Shown: positions 1 to 8,565 of the stretch, piece after piece
How positions within the stretch are numbered: the stretch's first letter is position 1
Layout of the letters: every line of letters begins with the position of its first letter
Assembly (NCBI RefSeq): GCF_007859655.1
Contig: NZ_CP042304.1
Span: forward strand, 3,226,501-3,290,500
DNA: 64,000 bases
Source of the DNA: Devosia ginsengisoli
GTDB taxonomy: Bacteria > Pseudomonadota > Alphaproteobacteria > Rhizobiales > Devosiaceae
Reading direction: 5' to 3'
The notes under the pieces: model-generated
Seen by the model: the letters and a program-made list of their open reading frames with translations, nothing else
Databases searched by the model: none
What the model was told of the DNA's origin: nothing
Made by a program: the position numbers and the translations under genes

Positions 1-2
1 TT

Positions 3-56
3 ACGGGCTCGACCACATCCAAGGTGACCATTGGCACGGTGTGGCACTTCGACTAA
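3..56 (+). CDS. 3' end of an unidentified upstream gene (partial)
   Basis: An open frame enters from the left edge and ends at TAA 54-56. Only 17 residues are visible, TGSTTSKVTIGTVWHFD. The alternating hydrophobic pattern ending in WHF could be the last strand of an outer-membrane beta-barrel, but this is too short to assign. A palindromic intergenic repeat starts 25 bases downstream, which fits a gene end here. Other frames also run through this stretch. Confidence 0.3.
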   Translation, partial: TGSTTSKVTIGTVWHFD

Positions 57-80
57 GAGCGGGCATCAAGCCACCAACAG

Positions 81-161
81 CCTCATGGTGAGCCTGTCGA
101 ACCACGAGGCGTGGCACGATCTCGCCACGACCTCGCCCTTCGACAAGCTCAGGATGAGGTC
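81..161. repeat. intergenic palindromic repeat, family A
   Basis: Two inverted arms, CCTCATGGTGAGCCTGTCGA at 81 and a CTTCGACAAGCTCAGGATGAGG arm ending at 161, are separated by a short spacer. The same arms recur at 8446, 20711, 25391 and 53504. It lies between the partial upstream gene and the flavoprotein gene and looks like a REP/BIME-type element. Confidence 0.8.
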
Positions 162-193
162 TACTCTTGGTCGCTCAATGAACAGGACCAGCC

Positions 194-1384
194 ATGCCCC
201 ATTGTGATGTCGTGATCCTGGGTGCCGGTGCTGCCGGCATGATGGCAGCGATCGAGACAGGCCGGCGTGGGCGCTCGGTGCTGCTGGTGGATCACGCCAG
301 ATATGCCGGCGAGAAAATCCGCATCTCGGGCGGCGGGCGCTGCAACTTCACCAATATCAACGCCACCGTGGACAAGGGTCGCGACCGGTTCCTGAGCGCC
401 AATCCGCGTTTCGCGCTCTCCGCCCTGAGCCGCTACACGCCCGACATGTTCATCGCGCTGGTGCGCGAGCACGGCATCGCCTTCCACGAAAAGACGCTGG
501 GGCAATTGTTCTGCGACGGGCCGGCCACGCAGATCATCACCATGCTGCTGGGCGAAATGCGCAAGGCCGGGGTAACGCTGGTGCTGGAAACCAGCGTTGA
601 ATCCGTGAGCCGGGACGAGAGCGGCTTTGCGGTGCAGCTTTCGACATCGTCGGTGACGGCGGAAAGCCTGATCGTCGCGACCGGCGGCAAATCCATCCCC
701 AAGATGGGGGCGAGCGGGCTGGGCTATCAGCTGGCGACGCAATTCGGCCTGCGGCTGACCGAGACGCGCCCGGCTCTGGTGCCGCTGACCTTCGAGGCCG
801 GGGCGCTGGAAAAGCTCAAACCGCTGTCCGGCATCGCTGCCGATGCCATCGTCAGCCACGGCAAGACGGCATTCGAGGAGGCTTTGCTCTTCACCCATCG
901 CGGGCTCAGTGGGCCGGCAATTCTGCAGATCTCGTCCTATTGGCGCGAAGGCGACGCCATTGCGGTGGACCTGCTGCCGCATCGCGATGCCGGCGACATG
1001 CTGCGGGCCGCGCGCAAGGCGACGCCCAAGCTGCAGGTGCAGACCGTGCTGGGCAATGTGCTGCCAAAAAAGCTGGCGCAATTGCTGGGCGAGGAGCTCG
1101 ACTTGCCCGGCATGATCGGGGATTTTTCCGACAAGAAGCTGGCTGTGGTGGAGGCCATGCTGAAGGCCTGGACGCTGAAGCCGGTGGGTTCAGAAGGCTA
1201 TCGCACGGCGGAGGTGACGCTGGGCGGGGTCGACACGCGCGATCTCGATGCGAAAACCATGGCGGCGCGGGATGTGCCGGGGCTCTATTTCATTGGCGAA
1301 GTGGTTGACGTGACCGGCTGGCTGGGCGGGTATAATTTCCAATGGGCCTGGGCGTCGGGCTGGGCTGCCGGACAGGTGGCTTAA
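194..1384 (+). CDS. HI0933/BaiN-type NAD(P)/FAD-dependent oxidoreductase
   Basis: A 396-residue flavoprotein of the HI0933/BaiN/RdsA family. The N-terminus holds the Rossmann FAD motif VILGAGAAGMMAA (about residues 7-19). The family signature GEKIRISGGGRCNFTN follows at about 41-56, and the C-terminus has the second FAD contact GLYFIGEVVDVTGWLGGYNF near 365. Length is normal for the family. Members are probably soluble cytoplasmic oxidoreductases; the physiological substrate is mostly unknown outside the gut bile-acid enzyme BaiN. The ATG at 194 has an AGGA upstream with suitable spacing. It stands alone between two intergenic repeats, so the context gives no further hint of a substrate. Confidence 0.9.
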   Translation: MPHCDVVILGAGAAGMMAAIETGRRGRSVLLVDHARYAGEKIRISGGGRCNFTNINATVDKGRDRFLSANPRFALSALSRYTPDMFIALVREHGIAFHEKTLGQLFCDGPATQIITMLLGEMRKAGVTLVLETSVESVSRDESGFAVQLSTSSVTAESLIVATGGKSIPKMGASGLGYQLATQFGLRLTETRPALVPLTFEAGALEKLKPLSGIAADAIVSHGKTAFEEALLFTHRGLSGPAILQISSYWREGDAIAVDLLPHRDAGDMLRAARKATPKLQVQTVLGNVLPKKLAQLLGEELDLPGMIGDFSDKKLAVVEAMLKAWTLKPVGSEGYRTAEVTLGGVDTRDLDAKTMAARDVPGLYFIGEVVDVTGWLGGYNFQWAWASGWAAGQVA

Positions 1385-1398
1385 ACGAGGGATCGGAG

Positions 1399-1519
1399 TA
1401 CCCCCTCCCTAACCTCCCCCTGATAGGGGGCGGAATCCGGCCGGTGGGTGAGGCAAGATCGTGCCAAATACCTCGATCTGTTCCTCCCCCTATCAGGGGG
1501 AGGTTAGGAGGGGGTATCC
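1399..1519. repeat. intergenic palindromic repeat, family B
   Basis: The arms TACCCCCTCCCTAACCTCCC with CTGATAGGGG on the left and CCCCTATCAGGGGGAGG with TTAGGAGGGGGTA on the right form a long inverted repeat around a CCGGTGGGTGAGGC core. A near-identical copy lies at 57811-57931. It sits between two convergent genes and may also act as a bidirectional terminator. Confidence 0.8.
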
Positions 1520-1520
1520 T

Positions 1521-2081
1521 CTAAAACCTGAAACCCAGCCGCATCCCGACATTGGTATTGGCCCTGGTCGGTCCGCACGCACCGAAATCGGGCAGGTGTT
1601 CCACCGTGCCGATCAGTGACGCGCCCAGCGGCAGGTTGACGCCGACGCTACCGGCCACGCGAACCCCGACGCCACAGCCGAAATTGCGGGCCGGATCGTT
1701 TTGCGGCGCATTGAACATCGAACTGCGCACCACCCCGCCGGCGCTGGCCTCGACAAAGACCGGCAGGATCGGTGCCTGGAAAGTCCAGCTCAACCCGGCA
1801 TAGCCATAGCTGTCCTGCCCGCGGAAACTCATCGTCGCGCCCAGATGCGGCCGCAGCTCGCCGATGACGGTCCAGGCATTGAGGTCGGGCGCGGTGAACA
1901 GCAATTCGACATTGGCATCGCCGATGCGGTTGGGATCGAGCAGGTTGCCGCCGCCATCGACGCCGCGCGCCGAAATGCCGGCACGGACCTCGGGCAGGAA
2001 ATTGAACTGGGCCTGAGCGGCCGGCGCGGCCGCGAGCAGCAGCGCCAGGACAAGGCTCAGTCGGGAAATCAGGCTGCGCAT
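1521..2081 (-). CDS. Predicted outer-membrane beta-barrel, PagL/acyloxyacyl-hydrolase-like
   Basis: A 186-residue protein with a clear Sec signal peptide (MRSLISRLSLVLALLLAAAP, cleavage near AQA-Q). It is rich in alternating strands and ends in a terminal aromatic, LGFRF, as outer-membrane barrels do. The C-terminal pattern VEHLPDFGACGPTRANTNVG resembles the 'EHxSN...RxNxG' block of lipid A 3-O-deacylase (PagL) and related acyloxyacyl hydrolases. The catalytic Ser two residues after His is not present here (Pro instead), so either the enzyme is inactive or the resemblance is only to the fold. Convergent with the flavoprotein gene. The family call is a motif-level inference. Confidence 0.6.
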   Translation of the reverse strand: MRSLISRLSLVLALLLAAAPAAQAQFNFLPEVRAGISARGVDGGGNLLDPNRIGDANVELLFTAPDLNAWTVIGELRPHLGATMSFRGQDSYGYAGLSWTFQAPILPVFVEASAGGVVRSSMFNAPQNDPARNFGCGVGVRVAGSVGVNLPLGASLIGTVEHLPDFGACGPTRANTNVGMRLGFRF

Positions 2082-2239
2082 GGGGCTGGCTCCTTGCCGT
2101 CAATCTTCGATTGAACGGACAGGGCACCCAATCGGCAAGATTTGAGTCAAATTGTAATGAACCGGATGCTAACGCAGGCCTCTCGCTTTCATCGCATTTT
2201 GCCGATAGAAGAGCCCGATTGCCAAATAAGGATATGACC

Positions 2240-3247
2240 ATGGCCGCACCCTTCGCCCTGTCGCTGCAGGACCTTGCCCCCATTGCCGAAGGCACCACGA
2301 CGGCCCAGGCCATGGCCGAGACCATCTTGCTGGCGCAGGAAGCCGACCGGCTGGGCTATACGCGGCTGTGGTATGCCGAGCATCACGGCATGCCCTCCAT
2401 CGCCTCATCGGTACCGGAAATCCTCATCGGCAGCGCCGCCGCGCACACCAAAGACCTCCGCGTCGGCGCCGGCGGCGTCATGCTGCTCAACCATGCCCCG
2501 CTCCGCATTGCCGAAGCCTATCGCACGCTCGAAGGGCTGTTTCCCGGTCGCATCGATCTCGGCATCGGCCGTGCGCCGGGCGGCGACGGCCATGCCATGC
2601 GCGCCTTGCGCAGCGGCGGTGGCGAGGAATTTTCCGCCTATCTGGCCGAGCTGATGGCCTTCGACGAGGATGGCTTTCCGCGGGACCACCCGTTTTCGCG
2701 CGTGCCGGTTTCGCCGGGTGGCATCAGGCTACCGCCCATGTGGCTGCTCGGCTCGTCGGGTGCCAGCGCCCAGGCGGCCGGGCAATTGGGCATGGGCTAT
2801 GCCTTTGCCGCCCATTTCAGCCACACGCCCCCTGCCCCGGCCTTCGAAGCCTATCGCTATGGCTTCAAGGCAACCGAAGCCTTTCCCAAGCCGAAAACCA
2901 TGCTCTGCCTCTCGGTGGTCTGTGCGCCTAGCGATGAGGAGGCCCAGTATCTCAGCCATTCACAGGCGGTGAGCTGGGCCCTGTTCACCACGGGCGAGCA
3001 GCGCAAGTTGATGAGCCCCGAGGAAGCCCATGCCCGCGTGCTGACGCCGCAGCAGCAAAGCGTCATCGACCATCAATCGACGCTGTGGATCGTCGGCTCG
3101 CCCGAAACGGTGCGCGACACCATCGCCGAAAAGGCCGAGAGCTGCGCGGCTGACGAGGTGATGATCACGACGACCATGCACAGCTACGAATTGCGGCGGC
3201 GCAGCTATGCGCTGATATCAGAGGCGTTCGGGGTGGCGGGGCGCTGA
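2240..3247 (+). CDS. LLM class flavin-dependent oxidoreductase (luciferase-like, MsnO8 type)
   Basis: A 335-residue bacterial-luciferase-fold monooxygenase. Features seen are AEHHGMPSIASSVPEILIG (the active-site H-H-pair region of the single-chain luciferase-like subfamily), GAGGVMLLNHAPLRIAE, and the LFPGRIDLGIGRAPGGDG loop typical of MsnO8-like proteins. The family oxidises small organic substrates with FMNH2; the substrate cannot be read from the sequence. The frame is open from 2111. I chose ATG 2240 because AAGGA at 2228-2232 is 7 bases upstream; the in-frame ATG at 2234 is too close to it. Monocistronic, divergent from the outer-membrane protein gene. Confidence 0.9.
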   Translation: MAAPFALSLQDLAPIAEGTTTAQAMAETILLAQEADRLGYTRLWYAEHHGMPSIASSVPEILIGSAAAHTKDLRVGAGGVMLLNHAPLRIAEAYRTLEGLFPGRIDLGIGRAPGGDGHAMRALRSGGGEEFSAYLAELMAFDEDGFPRDHPFSRVPVSPGGIRLPPMWLLGSSGASAQAAGQLGMGYAFAAHFSHTPPAPAFEAYRYGFKATEAFPKPKTMLCLSVVCAPSDEEAQYLSHSQAVSWALFTTGEQRKLMSPEEAHARVLTPQQQSVIDHQSTLWIVGSPETVRDTIAEKAESCAADEVMITTTMHSYELRRRSYALISEAFGVAGR

Positions 3248-3300
3248 ACCTTCAGTCGTCTCTTTCTTTGGGGTGGGGTGACTTTGGACTCCGTGGCTCC

Positions 3301-3512
3301 CGTCACCCCACCCTCAGTCCCCTCCCCATCAAGGGGAGGGAGGCGAAAGGACCACCTTCAAGGGTTCACTCCATGTCTCACATCCACCGGACAGACTTCC
3401 CTCCCCCTTGTGGGGAGGGATTGAGGGTGGGGGTGTCGGAGGTGCCGCGAGCATTTGAAGTTATGGAGGGCTCAACACTCCCTCCCTGCTCGATTCAAGG
3501 GGAGAGGGTAGG
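3301..3512. repeat. gene-free stretch holding family C repeats
   Basis: The 358 bases between the monooxygenase and GGDEF genes contain no credible gene. They hold inverted arms CACCCCACCCTCAGTCCC with CTCCCCATCAAGGGGAGGGA and TCCCTCCCCCTTGTGGGGAG with GATTGAGGGTGGGGGTG, then a degenerate third arm near 3478-3512. Related copies lie at 9200, 15941 and 27971. Confidence 0.75.
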
Positions 3513-3605
3513 TCCGGTGGTTCGACCGCCCCCAATTTCGCCCCGTTAACCTCACGTTTCGCCCCTGTCGCTAGCATTGCGGTAGTTGACGTTTCGGGTT
3601 GGGCC

Positions 3606-4825
3606 ATGAGCGCTGCTGCCTTCGTTCTGGCAATCAATCTCTTCATCGCCGGGGTCTTCGCCACCGCGTTCGGCGTGGTGGCGGCCTATGCGCGCTCATC
3701 AGTCGGCGCGCGCTGGCTGGCGCTGGCCTATGGCGTGGGCATGCTCAATCCGCTGCTCGAACTCATCCTGCTGCTGCAGCAAGAGCCCTGGCTGGTGCAG
3801 TACGGCATCTTCGCCGCCTACCTTTTTGCCGCCAACTTCATCGTCGTCGGGCTGGCGCGGCACTATCGCCTCGCCCCGCCCTGGTACGCGCTGGGCGCCC
3901 TTGTCGCCATCGCGCTGCTCGTCAACAGCCAGACCATCTCCATGCCGCGCGACTCCATCCTGCGTGGCCTGGCCTACCAGCGCCCTATGCCATCGCGTCC
4001 CTGATGTGCCTGGCGATGGTGCTGCGCTTCAAGCGCCGCAAGGTGCTCGATGTCTGGCTGGCGGTGCTGTTCGGCGTGTCCAGCCTGCAATTTCTGCTCA
4101 AGCCCTTTGCGGCCGTGCTGCTGGGCTCGGGCGACAGCGCCCAGGCCTATATCGGCACCACTTATGCCGCCCTGTCGCAGAGCTCGGGCGCCATGCTTCT
4201 GATCGCCAATGGCCTGCTCATGCTGCTGATCATCGTGCGCGATGCCATGGCCGAAATCACCGCACGTTCGGAAACCGATACGCTCAGTGGCCTGCTCAAC
4301 CGGCGCGGTTTCGAGGATCGGGCCGACCGCTTGCTGGCCACCACGATGCGCGCCGGCCTGCCCGGTGCCATGGTCGTGGCCGATCTCGATCACTTCAAGG
4401 CCATCAATGACAGCCATGGCCACGAGGCCGGCGATCGGGTGATCCGCGCCTTTGCCGACATGCTGGGAGCGACCGCCGATGAGCGCGCCGTGATCGGAAG
4501 GCTGGGCGGGGAGGAATTTGCCGTGTTCATTCCGGGCACCAACCTGCCGACGGCACGGCTTTATGCCGAAGGCGTGCGGTCAGGCTTTTCCAGCATATCC
4601 ATCGCCAATCTGGGACCGGACCGCCGGGTCAGCGCCAGCTTCGGTGTCGCCGCGCTCACGGAAGGGGACAGCCTGTCAGACCTGCTGCGCCGCACCGATG
4701 CGGCGCTTTACGAGGCCAAGAAAGGCGGGCGCGACCGGGTCTGCGTCTCGGACCCCGATGCGGAACTGCCGCCGGCAGTGGTGACCCATGGCGAGCGCCG
4801 GCAGGGCTCGCGCCAGCGCGACTGA
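3606..4825 (+). pseudogene. Membrane-anchored GGDEF diguanylate cyclase, frameshifted
   Basis: The N-terminal part (3606-about 3980) is a multi-helix membrane domain starting MSAAAFVLAINLF. The reading frame then ends at 4004, while the next membrane helices and the cyclase continue in another frame to TGA 4825. The frames join if one G is restored after CAG 3978-3980, giving LAYQ-APYAIASL and a 406-residue protein. The GGDEF domain (from DTLSGLLNRRGF) is complete, with DLDHFKAINDSHGH and the active GGEEF signature, so synthesis of c-di-GMP from GTP would be expected. The RxxD inhibitory site is absent (ERAVIGRLGGEEF). An internal start could still express the cyclase half. It may be a true mutation or a sequencing error in a G/C run. 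Confidence 0.8.
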
Positions 4826-5215
4826 TCAGGAATTGGCCGCGCCGATGCGGGCGGTGACCTCGATCTCGATCTTCATGCCGGGCTCGATCATCTGCACGAT
4901 CAGCATCGAGGCCGCCGGGCGGATGTCTTTGAACACCGGACCGACGGCCTTGACCACGGCATCCACGTCGTTGCGATCACCGACATAATAGACCACGCGC
5001 ACCGTGTCCTGGATGGACGAGCCGGCCTCGCGCAGGGCCTTGTCGATGGTAGCCAGCGCATTGCTTGCCTGCTGGCCGATATCGTCGGGCATGGTCATGG
5101 AGGCATAGTCATACCCCGTCGTGCCCGAGACATAGACCGTATCCTCGTGCCTGACGGCACGGGAATAGCCGAAGGTCGCCTCGAAGGGCGAACCGGTGGA
5201 AACGCGCTGGACCAT
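4826..5215 (-). CDS. RidA family enamine/imine deaminase-like protein
   Basis: A 129-residue YjgF/YER057c/UK114 protein. It shows the family pattern EATFGYSRAVRHEDTVYVSG at the N-terminus and the conserved Arg that binds the substrate carboxylate in DIRPAASMLIV. RidA proteins hydrolyse reactive enamines such as 2-aminoacrylate made by PLP enzymes; subgroup specificity cannot be fixed here. It lies 10 bases downstream of leuD on the same strand, so both are probably one transcript. Its stop abuts the stop of the convergent GGDEF gene with no gap. Confidence 0.88.
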   Translation of the reverse strand: MVQRVSTGSPFEATFGYSRAVRHEDTVYVSGTTGYDYASMTMPDDIGQQASNALATIDKALREAGSSIQDTVRVVYYVGDRNDVDAVVKAVGPVFKDIRPAASMLIVQMIEPGMKIEIEVTARIGAANS

Positions 5216-5225
5216 GGTTTGCCTC

Positions 5226-5831
5226 TTAGAGCCAGGGGCGATCGGCGGCCATCTTGCCCTCGAAGGAGGTGATGGACGGATCGGATTTCAGCGTGCCGGC
5301 GATATCGTCGAGGCCTTCGAGCAGGATCTGCTTGCGGCTGGGGTCGATATCGAAATGGATGGTGCCGCCATCCGGCCCCTTGATGGTCTGGCTTTCGAGA
5401 TCGACGGTCAGCGTGGCATTGGAGCCGCGCTCGGCATCGTCGAGCAGCAGCTTGAGCTGCTCCGGCGTGACCACGACCGGCAGGATGCCGTTCTTGAAGC
5501 AGTTATTGTAGAAAATATCGGCAAAGCTGGTGGAGATGACGCAGCGCACGCCGAAATCGAGCAGGGCCCAGGGGGCATGCTCGCGGGAGGAACCGCAGCC
5601 GAAATTGTCGCCGGCCACGATGATGCTGGCCTGGCGATAGCTGGGCTTGTTCAGCACGAAATCGGGATTCTCCGTGCCGTCCTCATTGTAGCGCATCTCG
5701 GAAAACAGCGCCGTGCCCAGACCCGTCCGCTTGATGGTCTTGAGGTACTGCTTGGGGATGATCATGTCGGTGTCGATATTGATGATCGGCAGGGGCGCCG
5801 CGACACCGGTCAGACTGGTGAACTTGTCCAT
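5226..5831 (-). CDS. leuD: 3-isopropylmalate dehydratase small subunit
   Basis: A 201-residue LeuD, the swivelling subunit that with LeuC isomerises 2-isopropylmalate to 3-isopropylmalate in leucine synthesis. Recognised by [37 protein letters not shown] with [10 protein letters not shown], and the C-terminal LLLDDAERG region. The length is typical. leuC is not in the window and leuB lies 9 kb away, so leucine genes are dispersed as in many alphaproteobacteria. ridA follows 10 bases downstream. Confidence 0.96.
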   Translation of the reverse strand: MDKFTSLTGVAAPLPIINIDTDMIIPKQYLKTIKRTGLGTALFSEMRYNEDGTENPDFVLNKPSYRQASIIVAGDNFGCGSSREHAPWALLDFGVRCVISTSFADIFYNNCFKNGILPVVVTPEQLKLLLDDAERGSNATLTVDLESQTIKGPDGGTIHFDIDPSRKQILLEGLDDIAGTLKSDPSITSFEGKMAADRPWL

Positions 5832-5923
5832 GGCTGGAAAACCTCGCTTTGGGGCGGTTCATCGCGCGAAAGCGGGGTTTCGGTCAAGTCGGGATAGGGC
5901 GAAAGCGTTCGGCGGGGTGCCGG

Positions 5924-6077
5924 TCCCTCTTCCCCTCTCCCCTTGAGGGAGAGGGACGACCTGACGCGTTCAGCGGAAGGTCAGGGTGAGGGGTGCTGCG
6001 CCATCCCATGCTTCACCGCTCGTGGGACCAACCCCTCATCCGCCCTTCGGACACCTTCTCCCTCAAGGGGAGAAGGG
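5924..6077. repeat. intergenic palindromic repeat, family D
   Basis: Arms CCCTCTTCCCCTCTCCCCTT with GAGGGAGAGGG and, inverted, ACCTTCTCCCTCAAGGGGAG, flank a core with CAGGGTGAGGGGTGCTGCG and CAACCCCTCATCCGCCC. Related copies are at 18520 and 52167. It fills most of the 254-base gap between argC and leuD. Confidence 0.75.
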
Positions 6078-6085
6078 AAAAAGAA

Positions 6086-7036
6086 CTAGGCCGCCAGGCT
6101 CTCTCGCGCGCTCACGCCCAGCATCAGGTTGAGATTCTGCACCGCGGCGCCGGAGGCGCCCTTGCCCAGATTGTCGTAGACCGCCACCAGCACGGCCTGG
6201 GCACGGGCATCATTGGCGAAGACATGCAGCGTCATCGTATTGGTGCCGTTATGCGCCTCGGGATCCAGTGCCGACGTCTTGGCGATCTCCTCATAGGGCG
6301 CGACAGTGACGAAGCTGTCCCTGATACCGGCGAAGTGATCGGCAATGGCGGCGTGCAGGTCGCGGCCCGTGGGCACCTTGGCCAGTTGCCCGAGTTGCAG
6401 CGGCACGAAAGTGGTCATGCCCTGGGCGAAATCGCCGACGGTGGGCACGAAAAGCGGCGCACCCGCGAGGCCGGTATATTTGGTCATTTCCGGCACGTGC
6501 TTGTGCTGGAAGGTCAGCGCATAGGGCATGAAATGACTGGCAGCGCTGCCGGCCGCCTCATATTCTGAAATCATCTGCTTCCCGCCGCCCGAATAGCCGG
6601 AAATGCCGTTATAGGTGACGGCAAAGTCGGCGGGCAGCAGCCCGACTTCTACCAGCGGCCGCACCGTGGCGATCAGCCCCTGCGGCCAGCAGCCGGGATT
6701 GGCGACGAAGCGCGCATTGGCGATTTTGTCGGACTGCCCCTTGTCCATTTCGGCAAAGCCATAGGCCCAGTCCGGATCGACGCGGAACGCAGTCGAAGCG
6801 TCGATGACGCGGGTGGTGCCGTTGTCGATCAGGCTGACGCTTTCCCTGGCCGCATCGTCGGGCAGGCACAGGATGGCGATATCGGCCGCATTGAGCAGGC
6901 GCTTGCGCTCGTCCTGATCCTTGCGCTTGTCAGCCGATATGGAGAGCACTTCGAGGTCGCGCCGGCCGGCCAGGCGTTCGCGGATCTGCAGACCCGTGGT
7001 TCCAGCTTCGCCATCGATGAAAATCTTCGCGACCAT
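6086..7036 (-). CDS. argC: N-acetyl-gamma-glutamyl-phosphate reductase (type 2)
   Basis: A 316-residue ArgC, which reduces N-acetylglutamyl phosphate to the semialdehyde with NADPH in arginine synthesis. Seen are the N-terminal IFIDGEAGTTGLQIRERL nucleotide-binding region, the catalytic Cys in FVANPGCWPQG, and NGISGYSGGGKQM. The short form beginning VAKIFIDGEAG marks the type-2 family. The frame is open to 7174 but ATG 7036 has GGAG about 9 bases upstream and matches family starts. Monocistronic, with no other arg gene in the window. Confidence 0.95.
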   Translation of the reverse strand: MVAKIFIDGEAGTTGLQIRERLAGRRDLEVLSISADKRKDQDERKRLLNAADIAILCLPDDAARESVSLIDNGTTRVIDASTAFRVDPDWAYGFAEMDKGQSDKIANARFVANPGCWPQGLIATVRPLVEVGLLPADFAVTYNGISGYSGGGKQMISEYEAAGSAASHFMPYALTFQHKHVPEMTKYTGLAGAPLFVPTVGDFAQGMTTFVPLQLGQLAKVPTGRDLHAAIADHFAGIRDSFVTVAPYEEIAKTSALDPEAHNGTNTMTLHVFANDARAQAVLVAVYDNLGKGASGAAVQNLNLMLGVSARESLAA

Positions 7037-7101
7037 TGATCTATCTCCAGATGCGGCAGCGTAAATGGACCTCCGGCATGACCGGGTCAAGACCGGAGCG
7101 G

Positions 7102-7554
7102 CTAAAGCACCGAATCGAGGCCTTCGAGCATGGCTTGCCAGCCTTTTTCGGTCTGCGGGACATAGTCGACCCATTGCGCATCCATGGCGTGATAAAGCGT
7201 GGCCACGGCGCCCGGACCATCTGGTTCCGGCTCGATGATCAGCGTGACCTCGGAAGGGTCATCCTCCTCGCTCTCGTCGACAATCCAGGTAAAGGCGATC
7301 CTGGTCGGCCGCTCGAGATCGAGGAACATGCCCCAATGGCGCGCCTCGCCATCCTCGCGCTTGTCGGCGAAAAGGAAGGTGCCACCGACGATTGGGTTGA
7401 GTTCGCTTGCCGTGACATCGCCGCCCATGCCGCCATGGCGGAGCCACGCCGCCTGCCAGTCGCGCACCCTGTCGGGATCGAGAAACGTGTCATAGACCCG
7501 TTCGGGGCTGGCTGCGAAACGATGGGTGACCTTGGCTTCGACCGTGTCGGACAT
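7102..7554 (-). CDS. SRPBCC (START/AHSA1) domain protein
   Basis: A 150-residue single-domain protein of the Bet v 1-like AHSA1/START superfamily. The start of the fold, VTHRFAASPERVYDTFLDPD, and the buried-strand segment RIAFTWIVDE are typical. These proteins form a hydrophobic cavity that binds lipids or other small ligands, and no specific ligand can be named. The frame is open to 7737, but ATG 7554 follows an AGGAGG on the minus strand (CCTCCT at 7561-7566) and opens directly into the domain. Transcribed toward argC, 65 bases away. Confidence 0.85.
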   Translation of the reverse strand: MSDTVEAKVTHRFAASPERVYDTFLDPDRVRDWQAAWLRHGGMGGDVTASELNPIVGGTFLFADKREDGEARHWGMFLDLERPTRIAFTWIVDESEEDDPSEVTLIIEPEPDGPGAVATLYHAMDAQWVDYVPQTEKGWQAMLEGLDSVL

Positions 7555-7595
7555 GGGAGGCCTCCTTGTATCTGGAAGGCAAACGAGGCGCGGCG

Positions 7596-7665
7596 CTTGC
7601 CGTTCCCGCGGACCTTGCTGTTCCCCGGACGTTGTCGTTCCCGCGGACGCTTGCCGTTCCGCCGG
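7596..7665. repeat. four imperfect ~18-bp tandem repeats
   Basis: Units CTTGCCGTTCCCGCGGAC (7596-7613), CTTGCTGTTCCCCGGAC (7614-7630), GTTGTCGTTCCCGCGGAC (7631-7648) and GCTTGCCGTTCCGCCGG (7649-7665) follow one another without spacers, in the divergent region between the AHSA1 gene and deoD. There are too few units and no spacers, so it is not a CRISPR. A regulatory role is possible but not shown. Confidence 0.75.
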
Positions 7666-7711
7666 TGCGATGGCATTGATTTGACCAAGTGGACAAAAAC
7701 GAGGAGCCGCC

Positions 7712-8422
7712 ATGACCCCCCATAACCACGCTATCAAAGGCGACTATGCCGATGCCGTGCTGCTGCCGGGCGATCCGCTGCGCGCCAAGTGGATTGCCGA
7801 GACCTTCCTCGACGAGGCCAAGCTGGTCAATTCGGTGCGCAATTGCCTGGGCTATACCGGGACATGGAAGGGCAAGCGCGTCTCGGTGCAGGCCACGGGC
7901 ATGGGCCAGCCCTCGCTGTCGATCTATGTGCATGAGCTGATCAATACCTATGGGCTCAAGACGCTGATCCGCGTCGGCACCTGCGGCGGGCTCAATGCCA
8001 GGGTGAAGGTGCGCGACCTGATCCTGGCGCAGGCCGCTTCCACCGACAGCGCCATCGTGCGCGACCGCTTCGGGCCGTACAACTTTGCCCCCATCGCCGA
8101 TTTCGGCCTGCTGCGCGCGGCGGCGGAAAAGGCCGAAGCGGCGGGCATGCGCTATCACGCCGGCAATATGCTGAGCTCGGACATTTTCTATCATGCCGAT
8201 GGCTTTGCCGGTTACGACAAGCTGCCCGACCACGGCGTGATCGGCGTCGAAATGGAGGCGGCGGCGCTCTATACGCTGGCAGCGCGGTTCGGGGTCAAGG
8301 CGCTGACCATCTGCACCATGACCGATTGCCTGATCACCCACGAGGAAATCGACGCCAATGAGCGCCAGACCTCGCTCAAGGAAATGGTGACGCTGGCGCT
8401 GGATGTGGCGGTGGAGGCATAG
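7712..8422 (+). CDS. deoD: Purine nucleoside phosphorylase (DeoD type)
   Basis: A 236-residue hexameric-type PNP that cleaves purine (deoxy)nucleosides with phosphate. Evidence is the N-terminal HNHAIKGDYADAVLLPGDPL with the phosphate-binding loops, RVGTCGGL, GMLSSDIFYHAD-like MLSSDIFYHADGF, and the purine-site segment GVEMEAAALYTLAA. Length and motifs match E. coli DeoD. GAGGAG at 7699-7705 precedes the ATG by a good distance. Preceded by the tandem-repeat region and followed by a family A repeat; no other deo gene is next to it. Confidence 0.95.
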   Translation: MTPHNHAIKGDYADAVLLPGDPLRAKWIAETFLDEAKLVNSVRNCLGYTGTWKGKRVSVQATGMGQPSLSIYVHELINTYGLKTLIRVGTCGGLNARVKVRDLILAQAASTDSAIVRDRFGPYNFAPIADFGLLRAAAEKAEAAGMRYHAGNMLSSDIFYHADGFAGYDKLPDHGVIGVEMEAAALYTLAARFGVKALTICTMTDCLITHEEIDANERQTSLKEMVTLALDVAVEA

Positions 8423-8445
8423 GTTCGCCACCCCTCGCTTCAGTA

Positions 8446-8546
8446 GACCTCATCCTGAGCTTGTCGAAGGACGAGGTCGTGGCAATATGAGGAGCCCGAC
8501 CTCGTGGTTCGCCCTTCGACACGCTCAGGACGCTCACCATGAGGTC
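8446..8546. repeat. intergenic palindromic repeat, family A
   Basis: GACCTCATCCTGAGCTTGTC with GAAGGACGAGGTCGTGGCA and the inverted GCCCTTCGACACGCTCAGGA with CGCTCACCATGAGGTC. Same family as at 81, 20711, 25391 and 53504. Lies between deoD and the HEAT-like gene, ending just before the latter's ribosome-binding site. Confidence 0.8.
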
Positions 8547-8565
8547 TCATTAGCGAGGCCAAGCC

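Noticed and set aside
161..1081. Long minus-strand open frame of 306 residues
   Set aside because: It is antisense to the HI0933-type flavoprotein and has no motif; open antisense frames are common at this GC content. The same applies to 32663-33883, 42807-44894, 53558-55543, 44762-46438 and 58180-59838.
7596..7665. Possible CRISPR array
   Set aside because: Units are only 17-18 bp, contiguous, without spacers, and no cas genes are present.
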